DNA of 64,000 nucleotides. Origin: Paraspadella gotoi. Taxonomy: Eukaryota > Chaetognatha. The translations under genes and the position numbers were made by a program. Below, one piece after another: positions 49,701 to 61,500 of the stretch. Position 1 is the first letter of the stretch, and the number at the start of each line of letters is the position of its first letter. The stretch is from contig CM119268.1 in assembly GCA_051294375.1 (NCBI GenBank), positions 11,300,605-11,364,604 on the forward strand, in the 5' to 3' direction. Below the pieces are notes generated by a model. It was not told where the DNA came from. It made no database searches and saw nothing but the letters and a program-made list of their open reading frames with translations.

Positions 49701-52469
49701 TCCGAATCATTTGTCTTTCATTTTTAGTAAAAATTTTACGGCGTACAACCAAAATTCTGGAACGTTACTCATATATTTTCTAAGACTTTAATATTTTTTA
49801 GAGGTTGCGAACTGACGGTCTCGCTTTTGAAAAGTTTGACACTCGAGCGAAAAAAAAAGATTTATAACTAACGTTATATTTTTTAAAAGGCGATGCGTTC
49901 CCGCGGTTACGGCGCTTCCGACAAACGTCCTCCCGCAGATGACAACTCGAACACGGTCGCGACTTTTCACTCTTATCTTCAAGTTAATATTAATTTGTAT
50001 TATTTGACAAATTTTCAATTACTATTATTACATCAAAAAATTTCATGATTTATTAAATTTATTGCTATTGTGTTTTATACTCCAGCCCGGCGAGCTTCAT
50101 CGCGCCGACATTCATCGCGGTCGATTAATTTCCGCCCACGCGAATGACGCCGTGGAGACCGGAAGTGGGGCGACGTCGACCGCGCCCATTTCCGCCTACC
50201 TCAATTCGCGCCAATCGACAAAGCCGTTTGCGGCAATGGCCGAAAATGATGCTTCGCTCTTTGGTAAGGAAAGAGTGTGACTTATTCTTTGGTGTGGCGG
50301 TTGTATCTTGATTGATAGCGAGCAGTTTATGATTAGTTTCAAATTACGAAAATACGATCTATAAAACGGAAATTTGTAAATGAATCAGCTCTAGTCTTTC
50401 CTTGGGAAACCATATTTTGTTTTGTCATTTTCGTTTTTTTTCACCCCTCTCAAATCACAACAATACCGAAGTTCCGTCGCAGAGTGCATTAGCTCGAAAG
50501 CAAGAAGTTCTCACGCTTTCAAGAAGAACCAGTCAATGTTGTTTCAAGCGTATTAAAATTTTATCCACTTTAGATTTCGCATTCATTTTCGATCCAACTT
50601 TTTCTTTTTTACTTTAGCAAAGCGATTTATATTTATGTGGCTGTTGAGATCTATTTGTTGAGGTTGAGGTTTGTGTTGTGAGGTGATTCTATAGACTCGT
50701 CCCTCGATACAGTAAAGGTGTGAGCAGTGTGAGCCCCGCGGTCGTTTCAAATGCAAGCGACAGCCTACCATAACAAAGCCCAGACGCGAAGACTCAACAA
50801 CGGGAAAGAAAAAAAAAGAAAGAAAAAACTAAAAACAAAAAAGTTTGAGAAAAACAAAAAGCGCGCGCTCCAATTATTTTATTTATCATCGAAACAAAAA
50901 AAAAAGCTTTCAAAAAATATTTTGGATTCAAGAGACGAAACGCAGAAATCAGAAAAAAATCTTTTCTCATCCCGATTTTTACTAAAAACACGATCATTAT
51001 TATGCGCTTCCCGTAGACTCGGAAATCAAATTCTAATCCTCGCTTTTTTTTCCCCAAGTTTTCGCTTCCCGCGTTTCGGCGGATTGAATCCTTTCTTTCT
51101 GTTCATTTCCGAAACGCCTTTCCTCCCACGAAACCACATCTTGAAATTGAGTGAAGGGCGTGAGATAGCGAGATAGAGCGCAAGCACGCGAAAAAAAAAG
51201 GATTTAAAATAAATATCTTCGAGGCGAAGATTGAAAAGTTCTTCCTTCTCTTGCAACGTGGCTTCATATTCCGTCCGCCTACGCAGCAGTCTCTTAACTC
51301 AACCCAAGGAAAAATAGAAAGCGGAAAAAAAAAAAAAAAATCCGAAACCACCACCGGCTCCTTTGTTTATTTTTCTCGACACAACAAAAGAACATCGAAA
51401 TGGAACTAATTAACTATCGAGCTCATTCGGGTGAAATGAAGAGCGGTTTACGAGAAAACATCAAAACTGCTGCTTGCTAAACGTTTATTTTTTCGTAAGT
51501 GGCTAGAAACCTTTTGACCTAAAGAATTATGCTCCCACGCCGTTTTTTTTTCCATCTCGATAGCTTTAGCGACGTAGCCATATATTGACCCCTTTCTTTC
51601 CCCCGACGTCTTTCCTCATCGCTTAACCTTTTCGCGAACCTTTTCCTACTCAACCACGCCCCCTTTAATCTCCAGGTCATCCACACCCGCCAACCTCCCT
51701 GCCCTCGGCGCTTTCACGCGCCGACGCCTACGGTAGCGGCGGCGGCGTTCTCAGAAAGCGGTCCTCGAGAGCCTCGGACACGTCATCGGCGTACTCCGGA
51801 AGCGACGCAATGCTCGACGTCATGATAGCCTCCATGGACGACCCGGTTAGTAATTTGACTGTTACTGTGTGTTCGGTAATTCCGTACCGTACATGGAGTG
51901 TAAGCTGGTGGAGGTAAGAGACGCAGGGACTGGCGCGGGCATTGTCTGCATCAGTTCGTGCGTGGGCACGTGCGTGGCCACCGGCAGTTTTTTTTACCAT
52001 TCGACTTTTCAGTTTCGTTTCGTTTTTCGCTTTCGGTCTTTTTAGAACCGCTAGTTATTTTTTTTTTCAATGACGAGAACAAACATGACCCAAATTGCGG
52101 TTACGATCCTGCTGCCAAATCTGGAACGCATTCATTGTTTGCCGATCAATGTTTGCCCGGTGCCCCTGGCCGCGATCAATTTCCGGGCTGGGCCAATATT
52201 TGAAACGCAAACAATCTAGAAATTCCCGTGCATTTTATTTTTTTTCAGTCGAGGGTGGGCGTGTCTGTATGCGCGGCTGTGTGCGAGAGGAGTCTCTCTT
52301 TTTTTTTTTTCAATCCAAGATTTCGCGGTTTTAATGGCTTCGCTCTGTTTACACATTGCGATGGAAATATAAAAAATAAATTGCGTTTTTTTCTCTCCCC
52401 TTCTTATCTTCTCGAGGAATTTTTTTTCCTCCGTTTTTTTCTGTCCCCACTCTCTCTCTCTACTTCCTC

Positions 52470-52512
<43 letters not shown>

Positions 52513-55500
52513 CTCTCCTCTCTCTCTCTCTCTCTCTTCCTCTCTCTCTCTCTCTTCCCATCCCGAGAGGTCTCATATTTTTCTTTCCCTCTGCTTGAAC
52601 GTGCTGGAGTAAATGCGAATCGGATCCGGCCCCGATCGAGTTTCCCCCCGCCGTGTCCGAGATTTATTTTCTTGTGGTATTACTCAATGTGCCTTACTTG
52701 ATGTATAAAGAAAAGTATTTTTTGTAAGGGTTTAACATATTTTGGTCGAGAACCCTGCGCTGATTTTACCCCCTATACCTTTTTTTCCTGCGGAAATAGC
52801 AAACTCGATTCATAATCGAGTTACTAAAAAAGTCGTACTCTTTTTTATTGACATGATAAAAATGTTAGATATGAATAATTTTATAGTTTCTGGTTTAAAA
52901 AAAAAAACAGTCAAGAATTTAACTCGGATGAAAAATAGTGAATTAATAAATCTCATTGTCTTCAAAACTACAGGTGGAAGAGGGCGTGGACGTGGACCTT
53001 TCGGGTCTCGTGGAATCGATCGTCGACTCGGACGAGGAAGATCTCGAGTCCGACATCGGATCTTTGGCCGGACTCAGAGACTCTGTCCGCGAATGCCTCG
53101 AGAAAGACCCCGGCGAACGGACGGACGACGACGTGGAGGTGCTGCTCGACCTCATGGGACATTTGCCGGTGAGTATTTTTGACAAGGGCTTGAGGGAAAC
53201 GGAAATATTGACTTGTTGAGTCTACATTATCAGGGTCTGTGTCGGATATAATATATCGAATTATGACAGAATAGTAGCCTGTCCAAAGTCAGTAGAAAAT
53301 AAACGAATAATTTTTATATTGGTTGTAACAATTTCATAAGGCTTGCGGAGTAATAGATCCAGCAGCTTACTTGTTGCAACTTCAAGAAACTATCGGATTT
53401 ATATCCATTACAACAACTACCGCGTTTTCTCTCCCTTTTCTCTCCCGCATTCTTCCCACCGCGCGCGAAGTAGTTTTTACAAGCGGGTGGGCCGAAGCGG
53501 AACAAATACAATTAGGATGCGGAAAATGAAAGGAAAAAGGGCGGGGGAGGGCGGAAAGGCGTGGCCGCGATTCTCCAACTCGGCAGAGGAAATACTCGAT
53601 GAAAGTGACGAGAAGGAGAGGCGAATTTTTTTTTTCTCTCTCTTTCTCTCTCTGTTTCCTCTGGAGATAATGAAGCGAAACAAGCGGTTAGCGGCCTTTG
53701 GCTGGAAAGGCTAGTCGAGATGAAATGAGAACGAAGGAAATCACCAGTGGGCGCGGCCTTTTGAGGAGATGAAAAAAAAAGGTTGGTTGGTGAGGGAGGG
53801 TTGATTGAACCCAGTGTTTTTTGCAGCTTGGTGGAATTAACGCATCGATAAGCATGAAAATAAAATAATGGAAACGAATAAATAGCTTTGATGGTGATAG
53901 TAAAACGGATGTGTAATAAAACTGATTTAGGTTACATTCTGACACCTGAAAACAAGCGTTCAATGCTTAGAGAACTTCGTAGTTGTTAGGAGGTTCGAGG
54001 CTTCGCGCTTGTTCACGTCGACGCGTCCAATTTAGAAAACGAGTTGTCATTCGGGCGTGTCCGTGGAGAACACCCCGAGCGAAGGGGGGTGGGGGTGTCA
54101 CCGGAGGTGATAATCACCTCTCGTTTCAGAGAGCGAGTCGGAGATTAAGAGACGTGCCCATGAGTCGTTTGTGCCGAATCCTTTTTTGAAAGGGATTTTT
54201 TATTTGAAAAAGCAGGCGTTTGGTATTTATATTAGCAGAGGCTAAGAAACTAGTTCTGAGATTAGCACTGAAAACAATTTTTTAATTATCCAATATCCAT
54301 CTTTGACGACAATGTATAAATGATGATATTTAAAATTGAGGTTAGATATTGAATTATTTTTCCTCGCCCCATGGAAATATAATGCCTCTGGTAGCGATTC
54401 TGAAAGTCCTCCCAAATCCATCTTGATTTTTGACCTTTACGTCATAACGTCATAACTGGGACCATTCAATCCACCCCGGACCTTGTAATTTTTCGTTTTC
54501 GTTCAACCTTCTCATCTTTCAATTCTTGGTCTGACCAATTTTTTAATGCCCTCAGAAAACTACATCTTGCGATGCGCTAGTTGATGACTCAAATCTCAAG
54601 TTTTGTCCCCGACCTGCCTCCTGATTGGACGAACTACTCGTCGACGTCAAGACTCATATTCTTCTCGCGGCGACATTAAGGTCTGACGCCCGAGTCCCCG
54701 GGACGAGAATCGAGCCGAAAACGAGTTTGAAAATTTCCTTCATCTACCCTCTTGCTTCCATTTTCACTCTTCATTTTTCACTCGCTCCTCCGTTTCTCTT
54801 CTCTTGCCCGTTTAATAATGAATTTTTTTTCATTCCCTCCTTAATTTAGTCCCTTTCTTCTCTCCTCCTCCCTTCTCCCTTTCCTCCCCTTCTTTTCCAC
54901 GGCTCAAGATGGGATTATTATGCGTGAATACTCTTTACTTATCACGCGCCAGTGTCTCGCCATCATGGCTTTGTTCCGAGGATTTAGTGTCGCCAACTCT
55001 CTTTCATTTCTCGTCTCCTCTCCTACCCCCCTCCTTCTCAATTCCCTATACTTGATTTCCTTTCAATTTTCTGCTTTCCCGCGCTTTTTTTCGATCTCGG
55101 CGTCTGCTTGCAAGTTTCCTCTTTCCACTTTCCGATTCTTCACTGGCGACGCTCGAGAAGGCGAACAGAGTCGTTAAAATCCCGCGAGTCTCGTAAAAGG
55201 TTAACTTTAGAAGAAAAATCTCGACGGCGACGACAATGATGATGGTACCATGACACTGATGATCACACAATGACACTGATGATCACACTGATGATGGCAC
55301 GAGGACACTGATGATGACACTGATGATAGCACGATGACAATTAAATGGCACAATGACAATGATATCGAGATGGCACTGTTGATAACCCCATGAAATTAAA
55401 GAAATGTACTGATACTATGATGACGCAATGGAGCTGACGACGCGATGATGTTGATGACGCGATGTCGAGACATTGGCGAGAAAAAATGGAGCGATGACTG

Positions 55501-58500
55501 TTTATTGTTTATAGTTGACATAAGATATTTTTGCAAACATTCCGCAATTATTTGTTTGCTCTGTTTTTTTTTCAGCACTGACTTGGTCGACATTAAAGTC
55601 GAATGATGAATTGGCGATGTAGAATCGAAACGACGATGGCCATCGGCAATGATGACTTCACATATCCTCCTCACATAAAAAAAATGGGGGGGGGCGGATG
55701 CCGAGTTCCGTCGCGAGGGATCTTTCCCCTAATTTCGCGCGCTGCTGAAAAAAAAAATCATCCCTCATAATTCCCAAAATCATACGTGATGTAAAAAAAA
55801 TATGTATGAAGGTAATAAGAAAAAATATTAAATTATAATGATAAGAGAATTTGATAATTTTTAAAACTTTTAATAAACGTCAGATGAAAAACATAATTTA
55901 TATTATATATAGTGCTTATAAAATTGGTTCAACCAATATAAAATTATCCATTCATTTAATAAATAAGCTATCTTGCCCCTGACTTTGGACAGGCTTTGGT
56001 GGTTTAAGGCCTCCATCACTCTTACAAGATAATGACATAGCAGGTCCCTGCAAGCTTTCAAGCTCTCACAGTCTCATTTATTCACTCCCAGAGTGGGTGT
56101 CTCATAATAGACGTTTGGCCTTGAAACTGAAAGGTGACCTTATTTTCGCTAGAGGGACAAAGGTGAAACACAATTATGGCAGTTTTACGTTTATATTTAC
56201 AGTCAAATCGGTTTGCGTCAGGTTACATTCCGGTCAGTTTCTAATATTTAGATGCATTAGAGGGGATCTGACGTTTGTTTCTGATTCCTGGCAGTGCTTT
56301 TGAATAATTTTAAAAAGAAGTATTCAACCTGTCTAAATTCCAACTCTGGTCTGGTTTTATAGATAAACCTGATGATAAAAAAGGTTTTCATTCCTTCTCT
56401 TATGACGTTTTAAAAAAAACATACGTCGGAGACGTAGAAACGAGAGTGAGACAGAGTGAAAAAAGAACTAAAAAAAAAAGATGAAAAACATAGAAGCGAC
56501 CGAGTTTTTCATAATTCTTGGTCAACGGTTCTTCGCCTCGGTCGTAAACCGCAGGGAGGAGAGGAAAGAGAGAGAAAAAGAATTGCCGTCATAAAAAGAA
56601 ACGTTTTCCGGCAGAAAGAAAAGGTAATAACCGTGTCAAGTCTCGCGAAACGAGTCAAGAAACGGAGTGTGAACTTTTTCGCGAAGAGATAAAAAAATAT
56701 GAATTATGTTCTTACGTTTATATGCTCCTTTCTCCTTTTCAAGGTCTTTAGACTTGTTTGGAATGTTTGTTTACACACGCAACCTTAAATCCGCTTTGAT
56801 TCTTATTTTGAAGACAAATTAATTTGTTTTATTTAGATAGTGAAACAGGAAACAGAGGATGGGGCTAAAATTTATCCGAGATTAAAGAAATAGTTCTATT
56901 CAAAACGACTCTTTTGATGAGGATATTGTTAAAAAGATGATCATTGAATAATGAATAGGCTTCATTATTTAAAAAGTTTTCTTTAATAAACGTCTATTTA
57001 TAAAATATTTGCTGTTTTTTTTTTTAACACAATTGTTACGCAAAACTTTCCTTGTCATCTGGGATAAGATGGTTGTAATTTTTTTTTCTCTCGGCCAAAA
57101 TAAAGAAGAAATTAAATCCGCAGATTTTTTAAAATTCGTCGCAAAAAAAGTTATTCAGCCTCGTGATTAAGTTTTGGAATCTCTGCTTTATTTTTGAATC
57201 CTCCCCCCGAAGAGATCGCTCCCCGGGACGCTCACACTTTTTCGAAAGATGTGTACTCAGAACGAAAAATATATTTTATTGCGTAGTTTCGAAAAAGACA
57301 GAAGGCGGACGACATTTTTCTCCCTCACCGAAAATAAGTTAGCGACTTATGTGATAACCCACTTTTAAAAAAAAAATGTCTGACTTTGTACACAATTTTG
57401 CGTATGCGCCCTAATAATTGCTTTCCCAAAGTCAATAAAAAATTATGAACAATGAACATTTAATCTCGGAATCACAGAGTGGGCGTCTGTTTTTGTCTCT
57501 TAAACTCCAATCTCCCACCTCGAACCGTCTAGACTAAACAAAATATACTCGTCCGAGCGATTGTTTCTTCAACTCTTCTCAATATTCTCCACAACCACTT
57601 TTTCCCGACACTCCAGGCATTCGCCAACATGACCCTGTCCGTCAGGCGGTCCCTCTGCGCCTGCATGGTGTTCGCCTACGTGGACAAAGCTGGGACGACG
57701 GTGATGCAAGACGGAGAAGAGTTGGACTCTTGGAGCGTCATCCTTAACGGGCGCGTCGAGGTTAGTTTGTCTTGGAGACCCGGACCATGTTCTTTTAAAA
57801 TATTTAAAAATGCTATTTCATAATCATATAATTATATATTCCCCCCCAAAGGTAACCCGACCGGAGGGCGACGTGGAAATTCTCCACATGGGCGATTCCT
57901 TCGGCATCGCCCCCTCAATGGACAAGCTCTACCACCGCGGAATCATGAAGACGCTAGTCGACGATTGTCAATTTTTCTGCATCGCGCAGTCGGACTACTA
58001 CAGAATCTTGCATCAGGTTCGAAACGAATCGATAGTTTCTAACTGTTACGTTAAAACCATTTTAACTTCAAAGAAATCTATTTTGCCCTTGAATCTTCTA
58101 GGGCGAAGAAAACATGCGTCGCCATAGCAACGACGACGGCGAGATCGTGATGGTGACGGAACACCGCGTCCTCGACCCTTACAACGAGCGGCAGGGTCAC
58201 GTGGTGATTCGTGGAACGCCCCAAAGTCTCTTGGATTATTTGGTGGAGGACCATTCCGTAGTCGATCCCACTTACGTGGAGGTAGAGATCTTTCATTTTT
58301 CCATTAATTCTTTCATTCATTTGTCTGAATCGTTCTTTCATGCATGGTAAGATTGATATCAATGTCGACGATCCTATTCAAGGATTTCCTCTTAATGTCG
58401 CGAACCTTCGTCAAATCCCCGCTGGAGGTCGCCAATCGTCTCCTCGACTGGTTCCGTGAACCCAGCCCTCGCGACAAGGTCACGCGTGCTGTTCTCCTCT

Positions 58501-61500
58501 GGGTCAACAACCACTTCAACGACTTTGAAACGGACGCGCGGATGTGCAACTTCTTGGAGGATTTCGAAGAGGCTTTGGAAAAGGAGGTTAGTCAACGATG
58601 AACACGACTTTTTTATATATTTCCTGTTGTCTCTTTTATTAATCAAATCCAATTCAATCTATTATCCAACTTATTTATTATTCACTTATTTATTCATTAA
58701 TTAATACAATCGTTTCCGCAGAAACTGACTGGTCAGCTTCGCCTTTTGAACATCGCTGCTGCGGCCAAAGCCCGACCTCGAACGGTTATCCTACGCCGTT
58801 CTACCAGAGACGAAGACCTCAACTTCACAATTCAGGTTGAAATGATCTCATTTCTCAAGTGGTCAGTCGATAACAAAATATAAAAGCGTCAATTTAAATC
58901 AATTCAAATTCAAATCTTCAAATCTGTAAATTAGAAAAATTAATATTAAAAACTTATTTTTACTACGTAAATAAAAACCTTCCTATTTATTATTTACGTC
59001 TTACTCTTTAGGGCGGTTGGGACAAGGGCTACGGCGTCTTCGTCAACCACGTCGTCCGTGGCTCCAAAGCGGATGAGGCGGGACTCAAGCGGTGCGACCA
59101 GATCCTCGTGGTCAACGGACAGAGCTTCGAGCACGTCTCTCACCAGCGAGCGTTGGACGTCGTCCGCGGATCCACCCACCTTTCTATCACCGTCAAGTCA
59201 AACTTCCTCGCCTTCAAGGAAATGCTCAAGTCGCCCGAGTGCTCTCCCATCCGCGGACATCACCGTCCGAAAATCGCCGACCTGTCGAGCTTGAAGCCGC
59301 CGATAGGGCGGACCGGTGAGTTTGAAGTTGGGGACAAGAGAGGGGCGCCGAGTAGAAGAAGAAGATGATCCTGTTACGTACTAAATTTATAAGTCATAAT
59401 TTGTGATAAATTTAATATTAAATAATTTTCAATAATTTTTACATTTTGTATAAACTCTATTATCTTTCTCCGTAGGGAGCGTCAACTCGAACCGGATGTC
59501 AATCTCAACGATCGGTGACGACGTTTCCATGACGTCAACTTCCTCTCACCTTCCGGCCGGATTAGTCTCTCCCATCAAGGAGAAAAAGGTAATGGATCCT
59601 TGGAACACCGTCGAACTTTGTTGACGTTTTATACGTAAACTGGAATTATGAATTAGTAAGTTACTCGAATAGAAAAAAATATTTCAATCCTTTATTTCTC
59701 TCTTTTTTCAGATGGGATCTAAACGCAACAAGATTCACAAGGCTTTGCAGAAAATGAACATCCTTCCCAAATCGGGAAATCTTCAGTCTTCCAGTCATCT
59801 CAATAACTCCGACGAAAATCTCTACAACCGCGGGTGAGTCGCCTCGCGCTTATTTGCAAATCTTTTTTTAGCAAAAATGAAAACGAGCGTAGAAAAAAAA
59901 AGAAAAATGGGGACTAAATTTATCCCGAAACTCATGTATTATGGAAAGGGGGAAAATATTGTTTGCATTTCAAATCTATGCGTTGGCATTTTTTTTTAAA
60001 GCTTAGGCCACGCGCGTTTTGCAAAATAAGCAAATCTTTTTTTACAAAAAAACGTTTTTGTCTCTCTTCAGGCTGTTGTCCCCATCCCTGAGCGGCAACC
60101 GGTTGACGCCACTGCCTTCGCCACGAGCGTCGCGTTCGTCAACATCCGGTTTGACGTCATCGACTCACCTCAGCGCCTCCAACCCCGATCTTTCATCCAT
60201 TGGTAAGCTAAGTGTATTCGCTAAAACTAACAAAAAGTCTGTACCCGGTAGACAAAATATCCACCCGAATCACGGTGACTAGAATGACAACAATAAATGT
60301 GCCAATATGTATTTAGAGCCTCTAAACCATAATAACGACAAATCGATACACTTTTGTAGACGAGAGCAACAACGCTGAGGCTTTTTTCTCATTAGGTTTC
60401 TCCTACGAGAGCGAATGCTCTTCCATCCCCGACTTCCCCGAACACGTTGTCCGCGTCTACAGAGCGGATCAATCGTGTCGCTACCTCCCCATCCACAAGG
60501 AGACCTCAGCTAAAGAGGTCGTCATGCTTTCTCTCAAAGAGTTCGGAATCTCCGATCCAAGTCCCAACTTTTCCCTCTGCGAGGTGAGAGTTCATGACAT
60601 GTGGCATAATACGTATTCGTATTGCAGGGTTATTGTTTAATGATGTTATTAATTTGACTAAAACAATTATTTGTAGAATTTTGTTAAATTACCCGTCGAA
60701 GGATGCAAAATTGGATAAAATTTTCCGTATCACACCTGTTTCGTGCTTCGTTTTTTTAGTAGAACCGGTTCCTCGCTGTTCTTTTGTCAGTTATTCGGTA
60801 AAGAACCCTGTCTCAAGTAGCGTTTCTTCTTTCAGGTTTCGGTGGGCGAAGGCGGTCTCATTAAGCACCGCCGTCTGCCGGACCAATTGCATGATCTCGC
60901 TCAACGCATTCCCCTCAACGCAAGGTGACTCAGGGTTCCGATGTTTCCTATCTAAAATTTGTATCTATGAACTCGTTTGCACATCGCAGTAATTTAATAA
61001 AGGCTTTTGTGATTGGTTGCTATCATTTAAAGATTTTATCATTAAAAATTTGTTGTGAAAACAAAGAAAACTTTTCTTATCTCATAATTATTTCATAAAA
61101 CTTATGAAACCACAAATTTTCTTCCCTAAAAACATTAAAATGCTAATTTATTTATTTTTAAGTTCGTAAACCAATTTGGTAGATTGTTTCAAATCATGAT
61201 CCACTTTCGAGACTTTGCTAATTTATTTATTTTTAAGTTCGTAAACCAAGGAGCTTAACTGAAGCTGGACGTTCGAAAAGACATGACAGTATTACAATTC
61301 TTCTTTAATTTTTTTTCTAAATTTTTTTTTTGCTTTTGAAAAAAGAAAATATAAGCGCAAGCAAAAAAGAATCGAGAAAGGCGAACCGCTTTTAAATCGG
61401 TCCAACATGCATTACTCCTAATTGGAGATGATAAACTTTTTCTGAGAGAATAACCATTTCTCTCCCTCATTCCTCCTTCTATAAATAAAACGAAAGTTTA

